Positions 35,460 to 45,299 of a stretch of DNA of 63,520 bases are shown piece by piece. The stretch covers positions 1 through 63,520 of the forward strand of contig CAYFOI010000004.1 in NCBI GenBank assembly GCA_964344725.1, given 5' to 3'. The first letter of the stretch is position 1. Each line of letters opens with the position of its first letter. Source of the DNA: CG2-30-44-17 sp964344725 (lineage in GTDB: Bacteria; Patescibacteriota; Gracilibacteria; UBA1369; UBA12470). Both the position numbers and the translations under genes were made by a program. The notes beneath the pieces are model-generated. The model was not told where the DNA came from and searched no databases. It was given only the letters and a program-made list of their open reading frames with translations.

Positions 35460-37241
35460 ATGTGTGGAATATTTGCCTATTTCGGCCCGAAAGATAATTC
35501 CGGAGAATTAGTACTCGCGGGACTCAAAAAACTTGAATACCGAGGATATGATTCTTGGGGAGTAGCTTGCAAAAACACAGACAACGAAATTCTCATCGAA
35601 AAACATGTCGGGAAGATCTCAGAAGTAGAAAATTTGCAACCAGAACTAACCGAAAAACCTTCCCACATCGCAATCGGACACTCACGCTGGGCAACACACG
35701 GCGGCGTCACAGAACGCAACGCACACCCACACTCAACAGAAGAGAACGAGATAGTAATCGCACACAACGGCATCCTAGAGAACTACGAAGAACTCAAGGA
35801 AGAACTCAAATCAAAAGGACACGAATTTACTTCAGAAACAGACACTGAAGTATTCGCTCATCTAATCCAAGAAAACATCGCAGATGGCTTTGAAGAAGCT
35901 TTTAAAAAAGCTCTCAAAAGAGGAAAGGGACGATATGCACTACTCGCAATTTCAAAAATTGATAACAAAATCCTAGCAGCAAGGCGCGGATCACCACTCA
36001 TCGTAGGAATCAACGAAGAAGATAACGAATATTTCATCGCATCAGATATTCCAGCATTCTTGGAACATACCAAAAAAGTCATGTACCTAGACGACGAACA
36101 AATGGTGGCAATCAACGATGGGGTGAATTTTTACGACCTCGAAACTGGCGACTCTGTAGAAAAACGCGTCATCGAAATAGACTGGGACGTAGAAAGCGCA
36201 GAAAAAGGCGACTATGAACACTTCATGCTAAAAGAAATCCTAGAACAAAAAGAAACACTTTCACGCGCAATCAACCAGGAAGAAGACAAAATCCTAGAAG
36301 TAGCAGAAGCTATAAAAAACGCATACGGCACATACATCGTAGGATGTGGAACGGCAGGAAAAGTCGGGATGGTTGGTACATACCTATTCTCCCACATCGC
36401 TCAAAAGCACATAAACTTCATGTTCGGCTCTGAGTTTGGATCATTCATGCCTTTTATGAAAGAGAAATCCCTGATGATCGCAATCTCTCAAAGCGGAGAA
36501 ACCGCCGACACCCTTGAAGCTATCGAAGAAGCTAAGAAAAAAGGCGTAAAGATCGTATCAATCGTAAATGTCGAGACATCAACTATGGCTCGCATTTCAG
36601 ATATAGTAATTCCAATAAAAGCTGGTCCAGAAAAAGCCGTAGCCTCGACAAAAGCCACAACCTCACAAATAGCAATCCTGACTTTGATCGCTTACGCATG
36701 CGCCGGAAAGCTAGACGAAGGCAAAAAACTACTCGTCGATACAGCTAGCCAAATCAACGACATGCTCAACCCAAGATACGAAGACTATATCCGAGAAGTC
36801 GCAGAAAAAATCGCTAAAGTAGAGTCAATGTACATCATAGGGAAAGACGTCAACTACCCTATCGCACTCGAAGCAGCCATAAAGCTTCAAGAAGTCTCAT
36901 ATATTCATGCAGAAGGATTCGCAGGCGGCGAACTAAAACACGGCCCAATAGCACTTATATCCGATGGGACACCGTGTATCTCAATCGTAGCCGAAGACGA
37001 GACAAAACCTCACATCCTATCAAACGCAACCGAGATAAAATCACGCGGTGGATACATAATCGGCGTCGCACCAGAGAATAACTCCGTATTCGACTATTGG
37101 ATTAAAGTACCAGACGCAGGAATGGCATCCCCTATCGTTTCAATCATCCCAATACAGATACTCGCATACCAATTAGCACTTTTGCGCGAAAACAACCCAG
37201 ATATGCCTAGGAATCTAGCTAAAAGTGTGACCGTTAAGTAA
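35460..37241 (+). CDS. glmS: glutamine-fructose-6-phosphate aminotransferase (isomerizing)
   Basis: Makes glucosamine 6-phosphate, the entry to UDP-GlcNAc. N-terminal glutaminase with catalytic Cys2 (MCGIFAYFG), RGYDSWGVA, GHSRWATHGGVTERNAHPH and AHNGILENY. Two SIS domains follow (IVGCGTAGKVG, AISQSGETADTLEAI, KAVASTKATTSQIAIL, IGKDVNYPIALEAAIKLQEVSYI) and the C-terminus is MPRNLAKSVTVK. 593 aa, standard. N-terminal Met-Cys fixes the start, which lies right after a repeat array. Confidence 0.97.
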   Translation: MCGIFAYFGPKDNSGELVLAGLKKLEYRGYDSWGVACKNTDNEILIEKHVGKISEVENLQPELTEKPSHIAIGHSRWATHGGVTERNAHPHSTEENEIVIAHNGILENYEELKEELKSKGHEFTSETDTEVFAHLIQENIADGFEEAFKKALKRGKGRYALLAISKIDNKILAARRGSPLIVGINEEDNEYFIASDIPAFLEHTKKVMYLDDEQMVAINDGVNFYDLETGDSVEKRVIEIDWDVESAEKGDYEHFMLKEILEQKETLSRAINQEEDKILEVAEAIKNAYGTYIVGCGTAGKVGMVGTYLFSHIAQKHINFMFGSEFGSFMPFMKEKSLMIAISQSGETADTLEAIEEAKKKGVKIVSIVNVETSTMARISDIVIPIKAGPEKAVASTKATTSQIAILTLIAYACAGKLDEGKKLLVDTASQINDMLNPRYEDYIREVAEKIAKVESMYIIGKDVNYPIALEAAIKLQEVSYIHAEGFAGGELKHGPIALISDGTPCISIVAEDETKPHILSNATEIKSRGGYIIGVAPENNSVFDYWIKVPDAGMASPIVSIIPIQILAYQLALLRENNPDMPRNLAKSVTVK

Positions 37242-37319
37242 TAACAAACCTATTAAACAATTTGTAGATTTACCGAAAACGAGGTAGATTTATTCACGAA
37301 ACAACAAAACAAAAATCAA

Positions 37320-38723
37320 ATGCCACAAAGAACCAAAATAGTCGCGACACTCGGCCCAGCTTCCGACGATCTATATATCCTAGAGCGGATGCTTCAGGCA
37401 GGCCTAGACGTAGCCAGACTTAATTTTTCACACGGGACCGAAAAGCACTTCAAGCAAATCATAACTAATCTACGAAAAGCATCAGAGAAAACAGGCTACA
37501 ATGTAGCAATACTTCAAGATCTGCAAGGACCAAAAATCCGCACAGGCCTAGTCCCAGAAGAAGGGATCACCATCAAGAAAAATCAAAAAGTAGTCTTCAC
37601 AGCTTTAAAGCCAAAAAAAGACGAAATCCCCCTCCAATATAAAAACCTCCCAAAAGAGGTCAAGAAAGATGACATCCTCCTCATAGACGACGGCCTAATC
37701 GAACTAAAAGTAACCTCAAAATCAAAAGATCGCATCTTCTGCAAAGCAATGAATCGCGGAATCATCAAGAGCAACAAGGGCATCAACGTCCCAACAGGAG
37801 AAATCCGCGCAGCTTCGATAACAAAAAAAGACCTGCGTGATCTTAAATTCGGCCTAAAACTAGGCATCGATTACGTCGCACTATCTTTCGTCTCATCAGC
37901 CAAAGACATCACCGACTTACGCCGCCACATCAAGAAGGCAAAAAAGAAAGTGAAAATCATCGCAAAAATCGAGCGCAAAGAAGCAATACAAAACCTCGAA
38001 GAAATCATAGAAGCATCAGATGGAATAATGGTAGCTCGTGGAGACCTCGGGCTAGAGATCCCAGCCGCACAAGTACCGATTTATCAAAAAGAGATAATTC
38101 ACATGTGCAACGAAAAAGCTAAGCCTGTAATCGTCGCAACCCACGTACTTCAATCGATGATCGAAAAACCGCGCCCAACACGCGCGGAGATTTCCGATGC
38201 CGCAAACGCGATCTTCGACAGAGCAGACGCTTTTATGCTTTCCAACGAAACAGCAGTCGGCAAATACCCCCTCAAAGCGATCCAAACACTAGCCTCAGTA
38301 GCACGTGAGACAGAGAAAGAACTCAAAAAGAAACCATTCCTCCTCCCAAAACTCTCAGCAAGTGGCCACTTATCCACAACTTCAGCAACATGCCTCAACG
38401 CGATCAACCTCGCCGAAAACATCAAAGCCAATCACATAGTAATAGTTACAAAAACAGGTTACACAGCACAACAAATCGCAAAATACAGACCATTCAACAA
38501 CTTAATTACAATCACAGGCACACCTAACGCAAAGAAAGAACTCGCACTAATTTGGGGCCTCAATCGCATACTGATTTCAAAAGATATAATCAACGACCGT
38601 TCAGATCTCGAAACAGAAGTAATCAAGCTCTTAAGTCAAAAGAAACTCGTACATAAAGGCGACAAAATAGTAATAGTAAACACAGGCAAAAAGAGAAAAC
38701 TATTATCAACCGTGCGTATATAA
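37320..38723 (+). CDS. pyk: pyruvate kinase
   Basis: Converts PEP and ADP to pyruvate and ATP. Motifs: RTKIVATLGPASDD, DVARLNFSHG, QDLQGPKIRTG, the signature IIAKIERKEAIQNLEEI, DGIMVARGDLGLEIPAAQVP, KPVIVATHVLQSMIEKPRPTRAEISD and FMLSNETAVGKYP. 467 aa, normal length. Its stop is followed at once by the hairpin of the ruvC leader. Confidence 0.97.
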   Translation: MPQRTKIVATLGPASDDLYILERMLQAGLDVARLNFSHGTEKHFKQIITNLRKASEKTGYNVAILQDLQGPKIRTGLVPEEGITIKKNQKVVFTALKPKKDEIPLQYKNLPKEVKKDDILLIDDGLIELKVTSKSKDRIFCKAMNRGIIKSNKGINVPTGEIRAASITKKDLRDLKFGLKLGIDYVALSFVSSAKDITDLRRHIKKAKKKVKIIAKIERKEAIQNLEEIIEASDGIMVARGDLGLEIPAAQVPIYQKEIIHMCNEKAKPVIVATHVLQSMIEKPRPTRAEISDAANAIFDRADAFMLSNETAVGKYPLKAIQTLASVARETEKELKKKPFLLPKLSASGHLSTTSATCLNAINLAENIKANHIVIVTKTGYTAQQIAKYRPFNNLITITGTPNAKKELALIWGLNRILISKDIINDRSDLETEVIKLLSQKKLVHKGDKIVIVNTGKKRKLLSTVRI

Positions 38724-38724
38724 T

Positions 38725-38787
38725 CTGCCCGCCTTGGCGGCGGAAGCGCTCCAACAACTACAACCCTACACCCTATCCCCTACACCC
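38725..38787 (+). repeat. hairpin plus heptamer array before ruvC
   Basis: Stem CCGCC-TT-GGCGG (38729-38740), box GCTCCAACAA, then CTACAAC, CCTACAC, CCTATCC, CCTACAC, CC up to the proposed TTG start of ruvC. Confidence 0.8.
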
Positions 38788-39279
38788 TTGCTAATACTCG
38801 GCATAGACCCCGGCACAGCCACAACAGGTTACGCAATCCTCAAGGCAGAGGGTGATGATTTAGAAGTAATAGACTTCGGAATAATAGAAACAGCCGCAGG
38901 AACCCCCAACGCAGAGCGCCTTCACCAAATTTGCGAAGACATAGAAGAGCTCGCCACCACACACAAACCCGACCAAGCCGCAATTGAAGAACTATTTTTC
39001 GCCAAAAACGTAAAGACTGGAATCTCAGTCGCACAAGCCAGAGGCGCGATTATAGCAACACTCACTCGCCTGAAAATCCCCGTTGCCGAATACAAACCAG
39101 TAGAAATCAAATCCTCGATATGCGGAAACGGTCAAGCAGAAAAATCTCAAATCCAACGCATGGTACAAATGATATTAAAACTAGACTCACTTCCTAAACC
39201 TGACGACGCAGCCGATGCAATCGCAATTGCGATAACCCACGCGAACTCCTATAATCTGAACGAGCAAATCAAAAACTAA
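38788..39279 (+). CDS. ruvC: Holliday junction resolvase RuvC
   Basis: Dimeric endonuclease cleaving Holliday junctions. The TTG at 38788 is chosen as start: it places the first catalytic Asp at residue 7 (LILGIDPGTATTGYA), as in E. coli, and it follows directly on the repeat array. An earlier TTG at 38734 would translate the hairpin and array. The other acids are the Glu in AAIEELFF (about 67) and the Asp pair in PDDAADAIAIAITHA. 163 aa. Sequence KPVEIKSSICGNGQAEKSQ matches the family loop. Confidence 0.92.
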   Translation: MLILGIDPGTATTGYAILKAEGDDLEVIDFGIIETAAGTPNAERLHQICEDIEELATTHKPDQAAIEELFFAKNVKTGISVAQARGAIIATLTRLKIPVAEYKPVEIKSSICGNGQAEKSQIQRMVQMILKLDSLPKPDDAADAIAIAITHANSYNLNEQIKN

Positions 39280-39287
39280 AAAAGCCA

Positions 39288-39342
39288 TCCCGCCAAAGCG
39301 GGACTCCATCACTACACCCTATACCCCTCAACCCTACACCCT
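39288..39342 (+). repeat. hairpin plus heptamer array before the TPR gene
   Basis: TCCCGC-CAAA-GCGGGA (39288-39303), box CTCCATCA, then CTACACC, CTATACC, CCTCAAC, CCTACAC, CCT ending at the ATG. Confidence 0.85.
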
Positions 39343-40782
39343 ATGAAAAAGATCCTCCTAACCATATTGGTCCTCATAGTTGTAACCGTTGGCCTTGCCA
39401 CAGCATCTATTTTTCTAGAAGGATCGAACCTATTAACAGATTTCTTCGCATTTGAACACTCATCATTAGAAACCGAAGACACCGACAAAGTAGCAACAGA
39501 CTTCGATTACGACGATTACATTGAAAAAGGCCAATTACTGGTAGAAAACGGATACTACACCTTAGCGATCAACGAATTTACAGCAGCAACAAAAGAAGAG
39601 CCAACAAGATCAGAACCATACGTATTAATCGGACAAACTCATCTAATAGAAAAAAACTACGAAAAGGCACTAGCAAATTTCCAAACTGCACTCGAAAAAA
39701 ATCTAGACAACATGGATGCAGTAATCGGAGTAACACAAAGCTACATACACCTAAACGAATTTGATTTAGCACGCGAAACACTAGACGGAGCACATTACCC
39801 AGACAGACCAGAATTCAAATATTATCAAGCAATGCTTTTCGCATATGACGGAGAATACGAAAAGAGTGAAACATATTTCCAAGAAGCATTAGAAGCAGAA
39901 GACGAGAAAATACAAACCAACGCACAACTATTCCTAGACGCTTATACAGAGTACGATCTAGAACAGGGAGGACAAGAAAGCCATCTCCGAACCTTGCTAG
40001 CACAAGCAGCAACAGATGCAGATCAGCACGAACTCGCAACAACAATCCTTTATCAAGTTTTAAGCGAAACACCAACATACAGAGACGCCTGGATTCTCCT
40101 CGGATACGCATACCTAAATCTCGAACAATACGAGGACAGCGCATCAGCTTTTGAGGAAGCTATAGAACTAGACACTACAAAGCCAGAGACCAATTATTTC
40201 CTCGCTCTAGCATATTTCGGACAAGACAGATACGAGGACTGCATCATATATCTGGAATTATCAATTGTTTATGGATTTGAACCTCAGGTCCAAGTTTATC
40301 AAAAACTAGCAGAAACCTACTTCTTACTCGAAGATTATGAAGCTGCCGTCCGCAACTACGAACAAGTTCTAGATCTAAATGATGAAGACATAAACTCATT
40401 CATAAGGCCAGTTTGGCTAAACATGGATTATCTAGACAATGTCGCACGCTCATTTGAACTAGCAGCATGGGCAATACAATCACATCCCGGCGAAGCTATG
40501 AGCTACAATCTAATGGGATGGGTACTTATCGAATACGGAGACTTAGAAGAAGCACGCGAACATCTAGAAGAAGCTCTTTCTATAGATCCTGACTTGGCAG
40601 CAGCTTACCTAAACCTTGGAACAATCGACGAACTTGAAGGAGATACCGAAAGCGCAAAAGAAAATTACAAAAAAGCTTACAATTTAGACCAAAACGACTC
40701 CGTCGGAGCTTTAGCCGCAGAAAAATACAATGAAATTTTGCTAGCCGAACAAGCAGCAGAAGAGATAGAAACAGTAGAATAG
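39343..40782 (+). CDS. TPR-repeat protein, membrane anchored or secreted
   Basis: A 479-residue protein with an N-terminal hydrophobic segment (ILLTILVLIVVTVGLATASIFL), an acidic linker, then about ten tetratricopeptide repeats (for example YTLAINEFTAATKEEPTRSEPYVLIGQ, AYLNLEQYEDSASAFEEAIELD, YLNLGTIDELEGDTESAKENYKKAYNLD). The first helix could be a signal peptide or an anchor. TPR arrays mediate protein contacts; the partner is unknown. Neighbours (membrane protein and prepilin peptidase) hint at an envelope or pilus role, as inference only. Confidence 0.85.
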   Translation: MKKILLTILVLIVVTVGLATASIFLEGSNLLTDFFAFEHSSLETEDTDKVATDFDYDDYIEKGQLLVENGYYTLAINEFTAATKEEPTRSEPYVLIGQTHLIEKNYEKALANFQTALEKNLDNMDAVIGVTQSYIHLNEFDLARETLDGAHYPDRPEFKYYQAMLFAYDGEYEKSETYFQEALEAEDEKIQTNAQLFLDAYTEYDLEQGGQESHLRTLLAQAATDADQHELATTILYQVLSETPTYRDAWILLGYAYLNLEQYEDSASAFEEAIELDTTKPETNYFLALAYFGQDRYEDCIIYLELSIVYGFEPQVQVYQKLAETYFLLEDYEAAVRNYEQVLDLNDEDINSFIRPVWLNMDYLDNVARSFELAAWAIQSHPGEAMSYNLMGWVLIEYGDLEEAREHLEEALSIDPDLAAAYLNLGTIDELEGDTESAKENYKKAYNLDQNDSVGALAAEKYNEILLAEQAAEEIETVE

Positions 40783-40798
40783 AGAATACGAAATATAC

Positions 40799-40832
40799 CA
40801 AATTCCAAATCCTACATTCTAAATCCAACACC
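40799..40832 (+). repeat. heptamer array before the 40833 gene
   Basis: CAAATTC, CAAATCC, TACATTC, TAAATCC, AACACC ending at the ATG. No hairpin is evident. Confidence 0.75.
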
Positions 40833-41369
40833 ATGGACCACATCTTCATAACAGGACTAATAGGCTCACTCGTGCTTGTAACAGGCGCAGCATGGCCTGT
40901 AAAAAAAGGCATCAAACACCCAGCCAAATCAATTAAAAATTGGTTATTCGCAGTAGGCGGTTTCATTATGTTCGCTTATGCAATACTTGGATACTTGGAA
41001 GGCGGACCAATATTTTTCATTTTCTTGCAAATTCTAGTAGCAATTTCAAGCATACTCATGATGCTAAATACACCAGACAAGATTGACATTTCAATCATAA
41101 CCGTCAGCGGACTTGCCCTTATCATATGGTCACTTTCCTTGTTTGAAGGATATAACACAGTATTCTTCGTCCTCGGCCTCTCAGGAATTGGACTAGGATA
41201 CACATTCGAGATGGCAACACTTAGACGCAGCCTCGCTCTCACATTAGGAAGTATGCTTATCGCATTATTTAGCTATATCGAAGCGAGCTGGATATTCTTC
41301 TGGCTAAACACATTCTTCGCAATCTTTTCCGCTTACTACGTCTACAAAGCCCTTCCACACAAAAAATAA
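40833..41369 (+). CDS. polytopic membrane protein, unknown function
   Basis: A 178-residue integral membrane protein with about six hydrophobic helices (FITGLIGSLVLVTGAAW, WLFAVGGFIMFAYAILGYLEG, IFFIFLQILVAISSILMML, TVSGLALIIWSLSLFEG, TVFFVLGLSGIGLGYTF, ALTLGSMLIALFSYIEASWIF). No catalytic motif is recognised. It lies 10 nt before the prepilin peptidase gene and probably shares its transcript. Confidence 0.75.
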   Translation: MDHIFITGLIGSLVLVTGAAWPVKKGIKHPAKSIKNWLFAVGGFIMFAYAILGYLEGGPIFFIFLQILVAISSILMMLNTPDKIDISIITVSGLALIIWSLSLFEGYNTVFFVLGLSGIGLGYTFEMATLRRSLALTLGSMLIALFSYIEASWIFFWLNTFFAIFSAYYVYKALPHKK

Positions 41370-41379
41370 ACATACCCCC

Positions 41380-42165
41380 ATGATCGACCTCAAACCACTC
41401 CTTTTACCACTAATTCTTGCCATCGGAATCGCATTTGGAAGCTTTCTTACAATGCTAATTCCACGCATTTACAAAGAAGAATCTGGCATACTGATCGGAA
41501 GATCTCACTGCTTTTCTTGCAAGCAAAAACTCCACATCAGAGATCTTGTACCAATCGCTAGCTATTTATGGAATAGAGGTAAGTGCAGGTTTTGCAAAAA
41601 AAATATAAGCACACTCTATCCAGTCATCGAAATCACAACAGGAATAATTTTTGCACTCATATACTGGAAATTCCCCTTTGAAACAGCAGCAGAAATGCCA
41701 CTGACTATATTTTACCTGGCAATAAGCCTCATACTAATATTTACATTTTTCTATGACCTTAAATATCTAGAAATTGCCGACACAATCCTAATACCAGGAG
41801 TAATCCTAGCTCTTATAGGAACTTTTTTTTGGGAAACACCAGACATAATTTCAGCATTAATCGGGATGGGTATCGGAGTTACATTCTTCCTGATTCAAAT
41901 ACTCATATCTCGCGGCAAATGGGTCGGAGGCGGAGATATAAGAATCGGCGCATTTATGGGTGCTATATTAGGGTGGAAAATGGTTTTGGCAGCTCTCGTA
42001 ATTAGCTACATCATCGGATCGATAATCACAATCCCGCTCTTAATAACAGGAGATAAAAAACTTGGGAATAAGATCCCGCTAGGACCATTCTTGGTAACAG
42101 GAACTTTTATTGCCCTTTTTTACGGAGAACAGATCGTAAACTGGTACCTTAATTTATTTGTATGA
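41380..42165 (+). CDS. pilD: type IV prepilin peptidase (A24)
   Basis: Membrane aspartic protease that cleaves and N-methylates type IV prepilins. The N-terminal domain has FGSFLTMLIPR and the zinc-binding Cys pairs HCFSCKQKL and GKCRFCKKN. The catalytic Asp residues are in FYDLKYLEI and GGGDIRIGAFMG. 261 aa with about eight TM segments. Pilin genes and PilB/PilC are not in the window apart from a GspF-N-like protein at 59913. Overlaps gpmI by 4 nt. Confidence 0.94.
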   Translation: MIDLKPLLLPLILAIGIAFGSFLTMLIPRIYKEESGILIGRSHCFSCKQKLHIRDLVPIASYLWNRGKCRFCKKNISTLYPVIEITTGIIFALIYWKFPFETAAEMPLTIFYLAISLILIFTFFYDLKYLEIADTILIPGVILALIGTFFWETPDIISALIGMGIGVTFFLIQILISRGKWVGGGDIRIGAFMGAILGWKMVLAALVISYIIGSIITIPLLITGDKKLGNKIPLGPFLVTGTFIALFYGEQIVNWYLNLFV

Positions 42166-43616
42166 ACAAAGTACTTCTCATAATTTTAGATGGATTCGGA
42201 TATAGCAAAAAACGTGCTGGCAACGCCATAGCACTTGCAGATATGAAATACGAAAAAAGCCTGCGAAAAAAATATCCAACCGTGCAGCTAAAATGCCATG
42301 GAAAAGCCGTAGGCCTTCCTACAGGAGCCATGGGTGGAAGCGAAGTCGGACATTTCACTATGGGAGCTGGCAGAGTAGTTTTGCAATCCCAAGAACAAAT
42401 CAACGACGACATCCGCACAGACAAATTTTTCAACAACAAAGAGATCCTCAAAGCGATCAAAAACGCAAAGAAACACAAATCAGCATTACATCTCATAGGT
42501 ATGATTTCTGACGAAGGAGTACACTCGCATTTGAACCACCTTTTTGCGTGTCTAGAACTTGCAAAACGCCACAAGCTGAACAAAGTTTTTGTACATGCGA
42601 TAACAGATGGACGCGACGTACCAGAAAGATCCGCAAAAAAATATATCAAGAAAATAATGAAAAAAGGCGGAAACATTGCCAGCATCGTTGGCCGCTTCTA
42701 TGCAATGGACCGCGACACAAACTGGAAACGCACCCAAAAAGCCTACATGCTAATGACCAAAGCTGAAGGACACAAAGAGTCAGATCCATTAAAAGCAATC
42801 GACAACGCTTACGCACGAGGAGACGAAACAGACTATTATCTAGAACCAATGATAATAAACCCAGAAGGCCGCATCAAGAACCGCGACTCTATAATCTTCT
42901 GGAACTACCGTACAGACCGCGCAAAACAGCTTACGCAGGCTTTCTTAGATCCAAAATTCAAAGAATTCAAACGCCGCCGAGTCGGACACCTAGTATTCAC
43001 AGCTTTTGGAGAATACAGCAAACAAGCAAATATCGCTTTCCATACACCAAAAGTGAAAGGAAACATCGGAGAAACACTTTCAAAAAAGAAGATCCATCAA
43101 TTACGCATAGCCGAAACAGAAAAATACGCACACGTTACATTCTTCTTCAATTCACAAGTCAAAGAACCTTACCCTCTCGAGGACAGAATAATGATCCCCT
43201 CACCAAAATGCGCCTCATACGCCGAGAAACCAGAAATGAACGCAACAAAAGTCACAGATCGCGTAATTGCCGAGATCAAAAAAGAAAAATACGGCTTCAT
43301 AGCACTTAACTTCGCCAACGCAGACCTAGTCGGCCACTCAGGAGAACTAAAAGCAGCAATAAAGTGCTGCAAACACCTCGATAAATGTCTAAAACGCGTA
43401 ATACCAATCGCTCGCGAACACGGTTACGACATAATTTTAACCGCAGACCACGGCAACGCCGACTCAATGGAATACCCAGACGGATCAGACAATCCCGCAC
43501 ACTCGATGAATCCTGTGCTTTGCACGTTAATTTCAGATAGAAAAATTAAACTGCCTAAGAACGGTGGGCTTAAAGACGTAGGAAGGTTGGTGCTTAAATT
43601 GATGGAAATCCTCTGA
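42162..43616 (+). CDS. gpmI: 2,3-bisphosphoglycerate-independent phosphoglycerate mutase
   Basis: Glycolytic 3-PG/2-PG interconversion by the Mn-dependent alkaline-phosphatase-fold enzyme. Motifs: LLIILDGFGYSKKRAGNAI, catalytic Ser in MGGSEVGHFTMGAGR, DGRDVPERSA, NYRTDRAKQLTQAF, LNFANADLVGHSG, TADHGNAD and a C-terminal metal His (NPAHSMNP). 484 aa, slightly shorter than ~510. The start overlaps the pilD stop (ATGA). Confidence 0.96.
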   Translation: MNKVLLIILDGFGYSKKRAGNAIALADMKYEKSLRKKYPTVQLKCHGKAVGLPTGAMGGSEVGHFTMGAGRVVLQSQEQINDDIRTDKFFNNKEILKAIKNAKKHKSALHLIGMISDEGVHSHLNHLFACLELAKRHKLNKVFVHAITDGRDVPERSAKKYIKKIMKKGGNIASIVGRFYAMDRDTNWKRTQKAYMLMTKAEGHKESDPLKAIDNAYARGDETDYYLEPMIINPEGRIKNRDSIIFWNYRTDRAKQLTQAFLDPKFKEFKRRRVGHLVFTAFGEYSKQANIAFHTPKVKGNIGETLSKKKIHQLRIAETEKYAHVTFFFNSQVKEPYPLEDRIMIPSPKCASYAEKPEMNATKVTDRVIAEIKKEKYGFIALNFANADLVGHSGELKAAIKCCKHLDKCLKRVIPIAREHGYDIILTADHGNADSMEYPDGSDNPAHSMNPVLCTLISDRKIKLPKNGGLKDVGRLVLKLMEIL

Positions 43617-43627
43617 AGCATAATCGC

Positions 43628-45160
43628 TCAAGCTGCAAACCGGACTATCCGACCAAAAAACCTACTCCTCTCCTCATCAACACTACTAACAAGTCTTGCA
43701 ACCTCAGCTTCAGAAACCTCAGCACACCCCGTAACAGCAAATGGACCAAAATTCAAACCTTGCTGCATAAGCTGCCTTTTTACCATATCAATCTCAACCC
43801 CAGTAACATCAGAAACATCAATTCTACTCTCCTTGCCATTAACCGGGATAAGAACCGCACATTCAACACCTCTATTAGGCTCACCTGGAAGATCCAGATT
43901 GTAATAAGCCATAGTCCCACCATTTTCAGCAAAATTCCTCGAAGCCACATATAACCCTCTACCACTACTAATCTCCCTACTTTCAACCGTTGGGATAGAT
44001 TCATAAAGCCTAGATAACCCCTTAATCATATCCCCCATAGTAACATCCAGCCCAATAGGACCTAATTGAGAATATTTCGCAGCTATAGCTCCATAATCCA
44101 TGTGAGGCCCTCTATCTGAAATAAAAACAACAACAAACTCTCCTCCTCTCAAATTCACCTTGCCAGCTACAGTAGACTGATAGCATTCACCTTCATCTGC
44201 ATATCCAACTAATTCTGGATTAGAGACTTTTTTAGGACCATTTTTATCAACTTCCCAAAGTCCATGCACAATATCACCTAGATTAACATTATGTAGATTC
44301 AGTCCAGAACCACAACTAACCAAAAAAGGTGATGCCTGCCAACTTTCAAGCCATCTACAACAATTCATCCCATCCAAATCTTGTAAAACCTTAGCCATAT
44401 CACACGACTCTCTGACATCAAACCCCAAAATTCTTGCTCTAAAAGCCTCTAACAATTTAGCAGCACCAGGGAGAGACCGTAAACAACGAACTAAATGCGA
44501 CACAGATTCATCAAAATAATCTCTCCTATCCATTCTCTTATAAGCCCTCATCGAATCTAAATCGCTTAATATTGCTTCCAATTTAATAAGCGTATGAAGC
44601 GCATGTGCAAAATTGCCAGCAATTTCAAAAACACCCTCCCAACGAGCTCCAGAAACATTATCAAATGGCTTTTTTAACGGAGATGAACCCAAACCATGCT
44701 CCGATACAAAAGACTCTTTGCCAGAGAAATTAAACCCAAGCCGAGCAAGAATACGATGCACTTTGGTAACATGACTTATGCGTAAATCTTGAAGTTCCCA
44801 AAACGCACCTTCATTAGACAATGCCATGGACAAAACAGAATCTGTCTTTAGATATTCAATATATCTATCAAGCAATTTTTCAACAAAACGTACATACAAC
44901 TCATACAACAACTCATCATCACCTTCAGTTACCTCCATTACATCATCACAAAACTGCTGATAAAACGTTTCGCGCTCCCCGCTAAGAGCATAACTCAAAA
45001 CAATATCATCATACTGCCCCAACTGATCAAACAATCTGCTAAAGTCAGGATCAGATATCTGCCATTCTTGTTGTCTTTGGATTTCTCCCATAAAAACATA
45101 CCTTACAAAAAGATTATATCCTACGCCATTCCCGTCAGGAGTCAATCTTAACTCCCCCAC
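43628..45160 (-). CDS. soluble histidine-kinase-like protein (divergent HATPase)
   Basis: A 510-residue protein with no membrane segment. The C-terminal ~200 residues resemble a HATPase_c domain: VFISDRGPHMDYGA (G1-like), SSGRGLYVASRNFAENGGT near residues 395-415 (G2-like, cf. GxGLGLYxVKxIxExHGG) and GVECAVLIPV as the last strand. An H-box-like helix, IAGNFAHALHTLIKLEAIL, lies near residue 185. The N-box is not clear (WEVDKNGPKK region), so ATP binding is unproven. No response regulator is adjacent. The N-terminal ~170 residues are unrecognised. It could be a sensor kinase without standard input or an anti-sigma-like ATPase. Confidence 0.6.
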   Translation of the reverse strand: MGELRLTPDGNGVGYNLFVRYVFMGEIQRQQEWQISDPDFSRLFDQLGQYDDIVLSYALSGERETFYQQFCDDVMEVTEGDDELLYELYVRFVEKLLDRYIEYLKTDSVLSMALSNEGAFWELQDLRISHVTKVHRILARLGFNFSGKESFVSEHGLGSSPLKKPFDNVSGARWEGVFEIAGNFAHALHTLIKLEAILSDLDSMRAYKRMDRRDYFDESVSHLVRCLRSLPGAAKLLEAFRARILGFDVRESCDMAKVLQDLDGMNCCRWLESWQASPFLVSCGSGLNLHNVNLGDIVHGLWEVDKNGPKKVSNPELVGYADEGECYQSTVAGKVNLRGGEFVVVFISDRGPHMDYGAIAAKYSQLGPIGLDVTMGDMIKGLSRLYESIPTVESREISSGRGLYVASRNFAENGGTMAYYNLDLPGEPNRGVECAVLIPVNGKESRIDVSDVTGVEIDMVKRQLMQQGLNFGPFAVTGCAEVSEAEVARLVSSVDEERSRFFGRIVRFAA

Positions 45161-45247
45161 TTCTCACGTTTTTCAATTAAAATCTGTTCTAGCAACTAAT
45201 TTCAAAGCACAAATCCATATCAACAAGATAAATTGACACACTAACCT

Positions 45248-45299
45248 GCCCGAAGGGCTCCAATTACTACACACTACCACTACTTACTACCAACTAATC
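45248..45299 (+). repeat. hairpin plus heptamer array before the guanylyltransferase gene
   Basis: GCCC-GAA-GGGC (45248-45258), box TCCAA, then TTACTAC, ACACTAC, CACTAC, TTACTAC, CAACTAATC up to the ATG. The preceding AACCTGCCCGAA core is shared with 58117. Confidence 0.85.

Noticed and set aside
38734..38787. Longer RuvC N-terminus from an upstream TTG
   Set aside because: It would translate the hairpin and heptamer array; the TTG at 38788 places catalytic Asp at residue 7 as in known RuvC.
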